This document shows positions 1-8,468 of a stretch of 64,000 nucleotides of DNA, one piece after another. A program made the translations under genes and the position numbers. The stretch covers positions 3,753,977-3,817,976 of the forward strand of contig NC_018068.1 of the NCBI RefSeq assembly GCF_000255115.2, in the 5' to 3' direction. The stretch is from Desulfosporosinus acidiphilus SJ4 (lineage in GTDB: Bacteria > Bacillota > Desulfitobacteriia > Desulfitobacteriales > Desulfitobacteriaceae). A model generated the notes under the pieces. That model made no database searches and was not told the DNA's origin. It saw only the letters and a program-made list of their open reading frames with translations. How positions within the stretch are numbered: the stretch's first letter is position 1; each line of letters opens with the position of its first letter.

Positions 1-840
1 CAATATCGCCAACTCGGCAAAAGGAGAACGGAAATTAATATGCCCCCAGCCTTTCGCCAGTTCACTGCCCGGCAAGGCGCCAATAAACACTGTTTGGAGC
101 AAAATGTAGAGGATAATACCCAAACCGATGGCTAAGCCAATCGCCAAGGGAACATCTCGCTGGGGATTTTTGGCTTCTCCGGCCATAACGACTGCTTGGC
201 GGAAGCCAAAATATGAGAAAATAATTCCCCCAGAAGAAATAGCAGCAAAGACACCAGGCACACCAAAAGGAGCGAAGCCACCTGTTGCCATATTTCCGCT
301 GTGAAACTGAGTCAAAAGAACAATCACTGTTAAAGCAGGTGTTAAAAATTTCAAAGCCGTAATAATTGTATTGCTCTTGGCAAAAGCCTTAGCACTGAGG
401 TAATTGAGAAAGAAGAAAATTACGATTAAGCAGACTGCCAGTAACCAGCCCCCCGCTGTCATAACACCGGCAGAATTATTATAGAGAGATGGGATATAGT
501 AACTAGCATACTGGACAACCGCTTCAGCCTCAATGGCGATGACCGTAGAATCGGCAAGTATAAGTGCAAAAGCCATCATGTAACTAACGAAACTTCCATG
601 GGAATATTGAGAAAAACGTACGAGTCCTCCGGATTCGGGAAGCATTGCGCCCAGCTCAGCATACACCAAGGCAATAAACATAACAGCAACACCGCCGCCC
701 AGCCAGGCAAAAATTGCTGCCGGACCGGCAAGATTACCTGCCTTTTGTGCCGCATAAAGCCACCCGGAACCGATGATGGCCCCTAAACCCATCATCGTCA
801 AATCAAGCAAACCAAGATCCCTTTTAAGTCCTTGCTTCAT
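1..840 (-). CDS. APC-family amino acid permease, 3-prime end cut by the window
   Basis: An integral membrane transporter of the amino acid-polyamine-organocation superfamily. The visible 280 residues begin with a short cytoplasmic stretch and the first-helix motif GAIIGSGW, which in this family binds the backbone of the substrate, and then run through about seven hydrophobic segments. The reading frame stays open to base 1, so the C-terminal part lies outside the window. The start is the ATG at 838-840; an in-frame TAG at 844-846 rules out anything further upstream. The Shine-Dalgarno sequence is 41 bases upstream and separated from the ATG by a hairpin (see the separate entry). The GSGW form resembles aspartate/glutamate-type APC carriers, but the substrate cannot be told from sequence. 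No metabolic partner gene is next to it. Confidence 0.88.
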   Translation of the reverse strand, partial: MKQGLKRDLGLLDLTMMGLGAIIGSGWLYAAQKAGNLAGPAAIFAWLGGGVAVMFIALVYAELGAMLPESGGLVRFSQYSHGSFVSYMMAFALILADSTVIAIEAEAVVQYASYYIPSLYNNSAGVMTAGGWLLAVCLIVIFFFLNYLSAKAFAKSNTIITALKFLTPALTVIVLLTQFHSGNMATGGFAPFGVPGVFAAISSGGIIFSYFGFRQAVVMAGEAKNPQRDVPLAIGLAIGLGIILYILLQTVFIGALPGSELAKGWGHINFRSPFAELAIL

Positions 841-890
841 GCTCTACTTTGTCCTAATGTTCATTAGAACAAAGTAATCCACCTCCTTCT
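841..890 (-). promoter_or_regulatory. Ribosome binding site bridged by a 14-bp hairpin
   Basis: Reading the minus strand, AAGGAGGT (881-888) is followed by GGAT, a hairpin with arms TACTTTGTTCTAAT (863-876) and ATTAGGACAAAGTA (845-858) around a GAAC loop, then GAGC and the ATG. All 14 positions pair, one as G-U. Without the hairpin the spacing is 40 bases, far too long; with it folded, the flanks leave about 8 bases, the normal distance. There is no other Shine-Dalgarno sequence before the ATG. The same dyad could also be bound by a repressor as DNA. Confidence 0.7.
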
Positions 891-1366
891 CTAGTTTGAA
901 GATTCTTGAAAATAATAATAGACTGATAAAATCAGGAATTATTATTATTTTACTAATATATAGAGTTTATTCACCGGCATCACTTATTATATGACATGCA
1001 TTGACAAAAGGAAATTTGTTCGCAATTTCATTTTTTTATTGTTATACAAAAGAATTATTGATGTTGTATATTATACATACATTTTGGATATTTGCATTTT
1101 TGCTTAAAACTCTTACTCAAATCATAGGGTTAGTCACCACTTAAGGTTCATTTATTTAGTGCAAGCGATAGATAATATCTCACTTGCAGGAAATACGGCT
1201 CAACCCGAAGAATTACAAGATACCATGATAAAATTGCTTAATAATAAAGTCTTATAATGAAAAATTGACTGTATCCTTAAAATAGGAAAAGAAGGAAAAA
1301 TAACGATGCAAAAAGACCGTTCCTTCTGAGCAATTAAAGAAAAAGTAATTGGAGGAGGTATCCCAA
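891..1366. other. Divergent intergenic region, AT-rich
   Basis: This stretch separates the minus-strand permease from the plus-strand kinase and should hold both promoters. It is strongly AT-rich with several T and A tracts and a small palindrome TGTATA-T-TATACA at 1065-1077. A TATAAT-like element on the minus strand near 980-990 may serve the permease, but I could not place a convincing -35 box. No RNA gene was recognised. Confidence 0.5.
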
Positions 1367-2845
1367 ATGCGGCTTAGCCGTAAAATAATTTATATGACAT
1401 CTGGTATCGTAGCAGTTATGGGTTTAGTAACGATTGTTGCCATCAATGGTGTTGTAAAAAATACCATACGCGGAAGTATTGAACAAAACGGAGTTGTTTT
1501 AGCGGAGACCACTGTCAGTAATGTTGCAAACCAATATCTAGATGGTAAACTATTAACGGTGAAAAGTGTTTTAGAAAATCAACTGAACAGCAATCATTAC
1601 CTGGTGTATGCCTATATTCTAAACCGAGACGATGCTACAGTCGTAGATACATTTCAGCAAGGCTTTCCAGCAGGGTTAGTGCAGGCTGATCCTCTTCCGA
1701 AGGGCAGTTCCTCCGTCACTAAACTGCTGAGTATGAATGGCAATCTAGTAAGAGATACGGGGGTACCCCTTGTCAGTGGGTTTGATGGTATTGAATTGCA
1801 TATCGGTTTAAGCGAGAGCGCCTTACTCCTTCCACTGTCAAAAATCTCCTGGGTAATTGCTTTAATGACAGTCTTGGGTATTATCATCGGCAGCCTTGCG
1901 GCTCTTATTTTAAGTCGTTTGATCACCGGCCCTTTGGAAACATTGACCTTGCAGGCAGTGCAGATCGGTGAAGGAAATCTGGATGGTGAAATTCTGCTGA
2001 ACAGCCGGGATGAGGTAGGAAACTTAGCTCGCAGCTTTAATAGGATGACCACTCATCTTAAGGAGAATATTCAAGCCCTGCAGCGACGCAATCAAGATCT
2101 GTCTCTCCTCTCGCAAAAACTGGGTGAGAGGGAAGAACTTTTAGGCAAACTCTGGCTTAAGGTTATTTCCGCTCAAGAAGAGGAGCGAAAACGGATTGCC
2201 AGAGAGCTGCACGATGAAACGACTCAGTCTCTGGCTGCCATCACCATTGGTTTAAAGACGGCGGAAGAAATCATACCTAAAGACCAAAATAAAGGCATAG
2301 ATTTTTTGGGGCAACTTCGCAATATGGCCGGACAAATTGTCAAAGAATTACACAATATAGTCTATGATTTGCGACCGACCATCCTTGATGATCTTGGCTT
2401 GGTCCCGGCCCTGCGCTGGTATGCAGAATCGCGCCTAGGAACCAGAGGGATAGGGTTCGATCTGCAGGCGGAGGGAATCACTCACCGCTTCTCAGCTGAA
2501 ATCGAAACGACCCTCTTTCGCATAGGTCAAGAAGCCATCAGCAATATCTTTAAGCATGCTCAAGCCTCTAAAGTTGTATTAATTTTAACCGAAAAAGACA
2601 ATTATTTAACGATGCAGGTCAAAGATGATGGGCGAGGATTTATTAGCAATGAACTATGGAATACGACGGATGAAGAGGTTCACCTTGGCCTTTTAGGCAT
2701 GCGCGAAAGGGCAGGTCTATTCGGTGGCATCATTGAAATCAGTTCACAGATAGGAAATGGAACTGTCGTGACTGTTACCATAGAATTGACTCAGACAGAA
2801 CATTCAAAGGAGGACAATAGCTTTGATTCAACTCCTCTTGGTTGA
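1367..2845 (+). CDS. Membrane sensor histidine kinase, NarX/LiaS type
   Basis: Senses an extracellular signal and phosphorylates the response regulator encoded next to it. 492 residues: transmembrane helix about 7-29, an extracellular sensor domain of some 130 residues, second helix about 162-183, HAMP linker 184-236, a coiled coil, then a HisKA_3 dimerisation domain with the phospho-accepting His282 in RELHDE, and a HATPase domain with the N box around 388-400, DDGRGF (420-425) and GLLGMRER (441-448). The ATG at 1367 follows GGAGGAGGT with 7-base spacing; an upstream in-frame TTG at 1349 would overlap that site and is rejected. Its end overlaps the regulator gene by 23 bases, so the two are translationally coupled. 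The ligand is unknown. Confidence 0.93.
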   Translation: MRLSRKIIYMTSGIVAVMGLVTIVAINGVVKNTIRGSIEQNGVVLAETTVSNVANQYLDGKLLTVKSVLENQLNSNHYLVYAYILNRDDATVVDTFQQGFPAGLVQADPLPKGSSSVTKLLSMNGNLVRDTGVPLVSGFDGIELHIGLSESALLLPLSKISWVIALMTVLGIIIGSLAALILSRLITGPLETLTLQAVQIGEGNLDGEILLNSRDEVGNLARSFNRMTTHLKENIQALQRRNQDLSLLSQKLGEREELLGKLWLKVISAQEEERKRIARELHDETTQSLAAITIGLKTAEEIIPKDQNKGIDFLGQLRNMAGQIVKELHNIVYDLRPTILDDLGLVPALRWYAESRLGTRGIGFDLQAEGITHRFSAEIETTLFRIGQEAISNIFKHAQASKVVLILTEKDNYLTMQVKDDGRGFISNELWNTTDEEVHLGLLGMRERAGLFGGIIEISSQIGNGTVVTVTIELTQTEHSKEDNSFDSTPLG

Positions 2846-3464
2846 TGATCATACAATTTTTCGGGCGGGTATCAAGGTTCTTTTGGAAATGCAACCAGAC
2901 TTCAAAGTGGTTGGAGAGGCCGAGGACGGAGCAAAAGCTCTGGCACTCGTCCGTGAACTTCAGCCGGAGGTAGTCCTGATGGATATTGCCATGCCGGGTG
3001 TTGATGGACTGAGCTCCGCCAGGCAAATTATTGAGACTGCACCCTCAACTAAAATCATCCTGCTTACACAACATGAAAATAAAGAATATATTCAGCCGGC
3101 TCTTAAAATTGGGGCTAAGGGATATGTTTTGAAGCGGGCCGCTGCAGATGAACTGGTTATGGCTATTCGTGCTGTCCATCAGGGGAAATCATTTCTTGAT
3201 TCCAACGTAACTTCAACGATTTTGGCAGATTATTGCCTGGATGGAAAGAAGAGTACGGAGACAAACTCTATACAGTTATCAGAGAGAGAACGCGAGATCC
3301 TTGTCATGTTGGCGCGTGGATACAGCAACCGGCAGATCGCCGAACTTCTGAAAATCAGCCCCAAAACGGTGGATTTTCACTGCGCCAGAATCATGAAGAA
3401 ATTAGGTATCAAGGGCAGGGTAGCTCTAGCTCAATATGCTTTACGGCATGGGTTTGTTGAGTGA
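2823..3464 (+). CDS. NarL/LuxR-family response regulator
   Basis: Cytoplasmic DNA-binding output protein of the pair. The receiver domain (about 1-120) shows DD at 8-9, the phosphoacceptor Asp54 in LMDIAMPG, the conserved Thr/Ser position in LLTQ and Lys in VLKR. The C-terminal LuxR-type helix-turn-helix starts at LSEREREIL and includes ISPKTVDFH and the dimerisation helix. 213 residues is normal for the family. Translation starts at a TTG (2823) preceded by AAAGGAGG at 9-base spacing, inside the kinase gene. Its targets are not evident; the neighbouring MFS/Usp operon and permease on the other strand are candidates by position only. Confidence 0.93.
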   Translation: MIQLLLVDDHTIFRAGIKVLLEMQPDFKVVGEAEDGAKALALVRELQPEVVLMDIAMPGVDGLSSARQIIETAPSTKIILLTQHENKEYIQPALKIGAKGYVLKRAAADELVMAIRAVHQGKSFLDSNVTSTILADYCLDGKKSTETNSIQLSEREREILVMLARGYSNRQIAELLKISPKTVDFHCARIMKKLGIKGRVALAQYALRHGFVE

Positions 3465-3609
3465 GCCATCTGCTTAAGCCGCTTGTAGTTCCTGGCAGCG
3501 TTGACAATAAAGATTCAAACTATCCATCTCTTACAATAACGATGGGCAGCACGAGATGTAATTGTCATCGTTTTTATTGCTTCCTAATAAATAGCTGGTT
3601 CGACGAATT

Positions 3610-3648
3610 AAAGTCAGTGAATATCTAAGAAATTATTCACTGACTTTT
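3610..3648. terminator. Bidirectional intrinsic terminator
   Basis: A perfect 13-bp stem, AAAGTCAGTGAAT paired with ATTCACTGACTTT, with a 12-base loop, followed on the plus strand by a short T run. It sits between the convergent regulator gene and the stress-protein gene. A weaker stem AACGATG/CATCGTT followed by TTTTT lies just before it around 3538-3576. Confidence 0.8.
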
Positions 3649-3704
3649 CAAAACTCCTCATATTTTAATGATAAGGTAACTATATCGAAACAAAAAATTA
3701 CTAA

Positions 3705-4238
3705 TTATAGATTATCAATAAACTCTTGAGGCAACTTTTTGATTAATAAGACAGGAATGGGCGAACGGTTGAGCATCGTATGGGCGAAACTGCCGAAGAC
3801 CAATCCTTTGATATCCGAAAGTCCACGGGTCCCCATAATAATTAACTTAAAGGAATTTTTGGCTGCATAATCGATAATGGCTTCAGCAACGTCGAGAATA
3901 TTGTTATGTGCTGCCAAAATTTCATGTTTAACATTTAGTCCCTTTTGAGAAAATATCTCATTGGTTCTATCTAAAATGTCCTGATACTCTTTTTGGGTTT
4001 CATGATCCGCTTCGTTTAAAATCTTCTTCATCCATACGGCATTAGGAGTGAGCGGCCAAATATCAGTCCATTGGTAGTTATCTGAACCCAACAAACCTTC
4101 CGTACTTTCTTGAACCTGTACCACGGTAAGATGAATATTAGGAAGGCGTTTTAAAAGTGTCGCTGCATATACAGCTGCTGAAAAGGAATGTTCAGATCCA
4201 CCAACATAAAGCAGCACATTAAATCTGTCATCTGTCAT
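3705..4238 (-). CDS. Universal stress protein, UspA family
   Basis: A small cytoplasmic ATP-binding protein of the UspA fold (177 residues). It opens with NVLLYVGGSEHS, the first strand and adenine-binding loop of the fold, and ends with GTRG followed nine residues later by GS, which fits the G-2x-G-9x-G(S/T) ATP-binding motif of MJ0577-type proteins. The ATG at 4238 is preceded by AAAGGGG. The gene lies 15 bases behind the MFS exporter and is probably co-transcribed with it. The second Usp at 6549-7208 is clearly its paralogue, sharing LPQEFID at the C-terminus. The physiological trigger is unknown. Confidence 0.92.
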   Translation of the reverse strand: MTDDRFNVLLYVGGSEHSFSAAVYAATLLKRLPNIHLTVVQVQESTEGLLGSDNYQWTDIWPLTPNAVWMKKILNEADHETQKEYQDILDRTNEIFSQKGLNVKHEILAAHNNILDVAEAIIDYAAKNSFKLIIMGTRGLSDIKGLVFGSFAHTMLNRSPIPVLLIKKLPQEFIDNL

Positions 4239-4253
4239 GTCCCATACCCCTTT

Positions 4254-5702
4254 CTAATGAAATGAGACGTATTCACTTGTATCAAGCTTATTGGGCATTG
4301 AACGATTATAGATGAAAACACATATCAAAGTGGCGGTTATTCCGAGCAGAGCCATACCCTCAAACCCTACATGAAAGGCAAGAATACGTGCCCCGTTAAG
4401 AGTATGTTTGATTAGATGAAAACTATTAAAATCACTATTATAAAGAGTACCTGCGATAGCCACTCCCAAGCTCATACCCAATGACCTGGACATGTTTAAT
4501 ATCCCCCCCGCGACGCCAATATGTTCCGGCGGTGCACTTCCCATCACCGAACTATTATTCGGAGGAGTAAACATTCCCATTCCTAATCCCACCATAGCCA
4601 ACCCAACTAGGTCAATAACGATTGAAGACCTTTGGGAAAGTGTAATTAATACTAATGAACCCAAAGTGGCAATCGCCATCCCACAGCTCGTTAATATTCT
4701 AGTACCAATTCGATCTGCAATAGCCCCGGACATTGGAGACATAACAAACATTGCTAACGAAACCACTGTCAGCATCAGCCCGGTATATAACGAGTTGAGC
4801 TTCATAATCCAATCCAAATAGAAAGGCATCAGAAAAAGAACTCCAAACATCAATGAATATGAAAGTAATCCTGAAATATTTCCACTGGTAAATGCCTTAA
4901 TTTTGAGTAATCTTAAATCAATCATAGGATTAGTACATTTCTTTTCACGCCAGACAAAGAGCGCTAAAAAGATAATTACTCCGATAAACTCGATAATAAT
5001 CTGAGAGGAAGTCCAGCCTATTTTGTAACCGTCTTTGAAAATGAGCACCAAGAGAATAAGAGAAGGGGTAAAAAGTATAGCCCCTAAATAGTCAAATCGA
5101 TTTGTATGAGGATTGGGCATATCCCTGGGCAAAATTAATGTAGCAAGGAGCGTACCGATTATTGCTACAGGAATATTAACATCAAAGATTAAGCGCCAGC
5201 CAAAATTAGCGATCAATAATCCGCCAACTGTTGGTCCGATAGACAATCCTATTGCTTGAGCAGAGCCTTGAATCCCAATTGCTTTGCCCCTGCTCGTTGC
5301 GGGAACCGCAGAAGTAATGATAGCAATAGAGTTAGCCTGAAGCATGGCAGCGCCTAAAGCTTGTAGTACTCTTGCACCTACCAGAATTGCTATGGTGGGT
5401 GCTATGCCGCATAGTCCTGAGCCTAACCCAAAAATTGCAAACCCCACAGTATAAAATAGTTTTCGCCCTATTCTGTCAGATAAACTACCTAGTAACGTTA
5501 ATAGTGAGGTTAAAGTAAGTAGATAGGCAATAGAAACCCATTCCACCGTATTCATTCCGACTGAAAAGCCTTTACTTAACGTAGGCATAGCAACATTGAT
5601 AATACTAGCATCAAGAGCCGCCATAAATGCACCTATGCAGACAGTACCTACCACAAACCAATGATATCCATTTCTCTTGTGAAACGGAATACTTTCTCCC
5701 AT
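4254..5702 (-). CDS. MFS drug/proton antiporter, DHA2 (EmrB/QacA) family
   Basis: A multi-spanning exporter of 482 residues, the usual size for the 14-helix DHA2 branch. Helix 1 carries LDASIINVAMPTL, the family motif with a membrane-embedded acidic residue; the loop 2-3 motif appears as GSLSDRIGRK, and helix 5 has GPTVGG, the antiporter signature of motif C. I chose the ATG at 5702 because GAGGAGG lies 6 bases upstream; an in-frame TTG at 5717 overlaps that site. The downstream gene is a universal stress protein, suggesting a stress- or toxin-responsive operon. The substrate cannot be predicted. Confidence 0.92.
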   Translation of the reverse strand: MGESIPFHKRNGYHWFVVGTVCIGAFMAALDASIINVAMPTLSKGFSVGMNTVEWVSIAYLLTLTSLLTLLGSLSDRIGRKLFYTVGFAIFGLGSGLCGIAPTIAILVGARVLQALGAAMLQANSIAIITSAVPATSRGKAIGIQGSAQAIGLSIGPTVGGLLIANFGWRLIFDVNIPVAIIGTLLATLILPRDMPNPHTNRFDYLGAILFTPSLILLVLIFKDGYKIGWTSSQIIIEFIGVIIFLALFVWREKKCTNPMIDLRLLKIKAFTSGNISGLLSYSLMFGVLFLMPFYLDWIMKLNSLYTGLMLTVVSLAMFVMSPMSGAIADRIGTRILTSCGMAIATLGSLVLITLSQRSSIVIDLVGLAMVGLGMGMFTPPNNSSVMGSAPPEHIGVAGGILNMSRSLGMSLGVAIAGTLYNSDFNSFHLIKHTLNGARILAFHVGFEGMALLGITATLICVFIYNRSMPNKLDTSEYVSFH

Positions 5703-6487
5703 ATAAATCCTCCTCAAAGTAAAGAATAATATTCATTTATCTAATATAACGGGATGTTCTATATATCAACCTCCTTCCCTTACAATAAAATCCTGATAAT
5801 CACTTGGTAAGGACACCCTCAAAAAAATAATTTAAATATTTTGGTTAAATCTTAGTGTTTAATTAGTGATTCCACTCACAATTCGAGATTAACATCGAGT
5901 TATAATTAAGTCAATATAGTCGCAATTACATTATTGAATAAACAGATCAATAATGTCAAATTTTATTATTTAATACTGTGTTTTACCTAGTGATTAAACA
6001 AGTATTTTACCTAGTTATTGTAATGCGGTATGCAAATAGTAATTTTATTAATTATAAAATGCCAACTATGAAAAAGTCCCAATTAAAATCTAAATTATTT
6101 GTAAATATTTTATCAATTATTTATATTTAAGGTAATATTAAATATCTATTCTACATTCGGTCTTCTCTCTGAAAATTAATATTTATACCTAGTTAACTAA
6201 TCCAAACAACAAAATTATACAGAGCAAATAGGTAATATCGCTTGTAAAACTAGGTTAATACCTAGGTAAAGAATTTCCTCTTTAACAATCTCGGTTATTT
6301 TTTGATCCTCTACGCAATCAGATTAGATTTTCCTTGGCTTATCGCATCACTCAAATAGGATTAAGACAAATCATTTAAAGGACTCCATCAGGAATCTGTT
6401 GATAATGATTTTTTATGGTTTCGACAAAGAATTTATATTTTTACTACAGAGGTAGTAGCTTATCAAGGGAATCTTCGATAACCATCA
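5703..6487. other. Long AT-rich intergenic region with ACCTAG repeats
   Basis: About 790 bases without a gene upstream of the MFS-usp operon. ACCTAG occurs at 5985-5990, 6009-6014, 6187-6192 and 6260-6265, and in reverse orientation at 6250-6255 and 6262-6267, mostly inside a longer TTTACCTAGT-like context. There is also a 10-bp inverted repeat, ACATTATTGA (5928-5937) with TCAATAATGT (5947-5956). This looks like a regulatory region or the remains of an eroded gene; no reading frame of note survives. Confidence 0.5.
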
Positions 6488-6516
6488 CAAAAAATTCCCC
6501 TCCTTTTGTGGAGGGG
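6488..6516 (-). terminator. Intrinsic terminator behind the second usp gene
   Basis: On the minus strand, CCCCTCC and GGAGGGG (6497-6516) form a 7-bp GC-rich stem with a 6-base loop, followed by AATTTTTT. It lies about 30 bases behind the stop codon at 6549. Confidence 0.85.
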
Positions 6517-6548
6517 AGGTTAATCTATTGGAGGCGTTTTAACTGTAA

Positions 6549-7208
6549 TCAACATTGTTTCACTAGTTGATCTTTATTCGAAATTAAAGGTTCAGTATCC
6601 GACAAATAACTATCGATAAATTCTTGAGGAAGTTTCTTAACTAATAAAACCGGAATAGTTGACTTGCTACGCACCATTTGTGCTAAACTACCGGAAACCA
6701 ATCCTTGAATTGTCGGTAATCCGCGTGTTCCCATTATCAATAATTGAAATGAATTTTTTGTTGCATAATCAATAATCATATTCGCAATATCTGATTTATC
6801 GGAAACGGATATATTAGCGTATAATGTTTGATGATTGGGATTAAGCCCCCTCCTGGAAAATATTTCATCAGTCTTGGCGAGTATTCTATCGTACTTGTTC
6901 CTGGTTTCCATATTTGCTTCTGAAAGCACAAGTTTCATCCAGTCTGGGTTAGGCCGGACCGGCCATATGTCTCTCCAGCAATATTCTTTCTCTTTAGAGC
7001 ATCCCCAATAACACTTTTTGTATTTGGGCCTTAATTCTCTCCAACTATATTCTATCCCCATAGAACCGCCAATACATTCCTCTATTTGTATAATGGTTAA
7101 ATGTATGTTGGAAATTTCCTTAAATAAAATGGCGGTATAAACGGCTGCGGAAAAAGACTGATTTGACCCATCGATATAAAGAAGCACCTTATACAAAGAA
7201 TGATTCAC
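6549..7208 (-). CDS. Universal stress protein with internal tandem duplication
   Basis: A second UspA-type protein (219 residues), paralogous to the one at 3705-4238. Start is the GTG at 7208, with AAGGGGG 7 bases upstream, giving VNHSLYKVLLYIDGS, which aligns with the first Usp; longer starts upstream lack a ribosome binding site. The ATP-binding pattern GTRG-9x-GS is kept. Compared with its paralogue it carries an insertion in which EYSWRELRP is repeated 22 residues later as EYCWRDIWP, separated by a stretch with CYWGC. It is transcribed alone, with its own terminator, and one ACCTAG motif (7408-7413) lies upstream. A short C-terminal tail ending in Cys is also extra. Confidence 0.9.
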   Translation of the reverse strand: MNHSLYKVLLYIDGSNQSFSAAVYTAILFKEISNIHLTIIQIEECIGGSMGIEYSWRELRPKYKKCYWGCSKEKEYCWRDIWPVRPNPDWMKLVLSEANMETRNKYDRILAKTDEIFSRRGLNPNHQTLYANISVSDKSDIANMIIDYATKNSFQLLIMGTRGLPTIQGLVSGSLAQMVRSKSTIPVLLVKKLPQEFIDSYLSDTEPLISNKDQLVKQC

Positions 7209-7443
7209 CTGAATTCCCCCTTTATGTGAACGTAATCCAGTCATATGCCTGACTGCGAGAGGAATTATGCAGCAGACAAAAGCAAATTTGCTTAGTTCCA
7301 TTCACCGGGTAAAAAGCCAATTTAATTATGTTGATATTATACGCGATAAAAGTTATGGGAGTAACTGTCAAATATATTAGTTATTTTTAGATATTACTTT
7401 GATTTTAACCTAGGGAAAATACGAGTACTGACCAAAAAGAAAC
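7209..7443. other. Upstream region of the second usp gene
   Basis: Non-coding and AT-rich. On the minus strand it contains TATAAT near 7335-7340 and a TTGACA about 24 bases before it, too far for a standard promoter; the ACCTAG motif at 7408-7413 lies upstream of both. No other structure was seen. Confidence 0.35.
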
Positions 7444-7466
7444 CGAGCGAACTATCAGTTCGCTCG
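7444..7466 (-). terminator. Intrinsic terminator behind the lipoprotein gene
   Basis: CGAGCGAACT and AGTTCGCTCG form a perfect 10-bp stem around a 3-base loop. On the minus strand it is followed by GTTTCTTTTTGG, a U-rich tract. The stop codon of the lipoprotein gene is 76 bases upstream. Confidence 0.85.
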
Positions 7467-7541
7467 ACCAAAAATAAAAACCTTTAAATACTATATCCTT
7501 TTTCGTCCTCAAAGTACTTTTTCGCTTTAGACAGATTATGA

Positions 7542-8468
7542 CTATTTTATAAGTCCAAATTCTTTAACCCATGGACGGTAGCTAGCATAAGGATCCCCAA
7601 TTACTGGGCCAAAACCCTTGGGCATTTCTGAATTATCCCATTTATATAGACCTTTGCTGTCTTTACCCTGCGGATCAAATCGCAGCAAAGCTTTCTGGAC
7701 CGCTGCTACAACTGCTGAATTGCATCCAGGAGACACTGCTATTCCACCGGAGGGATAATAATCAGAGATCGCTATAATCTTTACTAAACCTTGAGAGGCC
7801 AATTTTTCGGCCAAAGTATCGGGCAAAGCAGCCGCGTCATAAGCTCCGCCTAGAACAGCATTAGCCGCGTCGGCATAGGATTGAAATGATTCGAAGGAGG
7901 CCAAATCACTAAGACTTAGTTTGGCTTGAGCCAACATGATGCGTGGGATTAGATATCCTTGGGTCGAAGTCCTCGAGCCAAGGGCCAGCATCCGGCCTCG
8001 CAAATCTTGAATTGTTTTTATGGGACTCTTAGGTTGAGTGACAAACATGGTTCTGTAATTGGAGGTTCCGTTTCCTGTAACACCAATAACTAGGCTCTTA
8101 ACACCATATTTTTCAGCACGGAGTAGACTTAAAGGTCCAATAATGGCGAATTGAATCTGACCTGTAACCATCTCCTGAGCAATATCTGTATCATGCGGAA
8201 AAACTCTGAGCCTAAATTTATAGCCTGTTTGTCGATCCACATAATTTAATAATGGAATATACATTTTGACGTCCTCACTAGGCTCTAATCTCCAGTCGAA
8301 ACCGACATGATAATAATTAGAACTATCTTTAACCATTTCCTTCAATTGCCCAGCAGAAATGGTCTTCTTTAGGTCAATTTTAAGCGGAGCAGTAGTTTGG
8401 CATCCACCGACAAATAAAATTATTGTGATAAATACCACGATAGAAAGAAGCCACAATTTTCTCGGCAT
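7542..8468 (-). CDS. Phosphonate/phosphite-type substrate-binding lipoprotein (PhnD-like), orphan
   Basis: A periplasm-side binding protein of the PhnD/SsuA fold, 308 residues. The N-terminus MPRKLWLL plus a hydrophobic helix ends in VGGC at 20-23, a lipobox, so the mature protein is tethered to the membrane. The start ATG at 8468 has GGGAGG 6 bases upstream; longer in-frame starts lack one. Internal sequence such as FAIIGPLSLLRAEKYGV and LGSRTSTQGYLIPRIML is typical of PhnD proteins, where the latter segment holds the anion. No permease or ATPase gene is adjacent. It may serve a transporter encoded elsewhere or act as a sensory ligand-binding protein; the chemoreceptor genes behind it make the latter worth considering. 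Confidence 0.85.
   Translation of the reverse strand: MPRKLWLLSIVVFITIILFVGGCQTTAPLKIDLKKTISAGQLKEMVKDSSNYYHVGFDWRLEPSEDVKMYIPLLNYVDRQTGYKFRLRVFPHDTDIAQEMVTGQIQFAIIGPLSLLRAEKYGVKSLVIGVTGNGTSNYRTMFVTQPKSPIKTIQDLRGRMLALGSRTSTQGYLIPRIMLAQAKLSLSDLASFESFQSYADAANAVLGGAYDAAALPDTLAEKLASQGLVKIIAISDYYPSGGIAVSPGCNSAVVAAVQKALLRFDPQGKDSKGLYKWDNSEMPKGFGPVIGDPYASYRPWVKEFGLIK

Noticed and set aside
598-786. Plus-strand frame opposite the permease
   Set aside because: Complementary to conserved membrane helices of the permease; no ribosome binding site.
1065-1077. TGTATA-T-TATACA palindrome
   Set aside because: Short and made only of common AT-rich words in a region full of them.
1159-1257. Short plus-strand frame from a GTG ending in LQDTMIKLLNNKVL
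   Set aside because: Looks protein-like but only 32 codons, no ribosome binding site and no family recognised; could be a remnant or the end of an eroded gene, not supportable.
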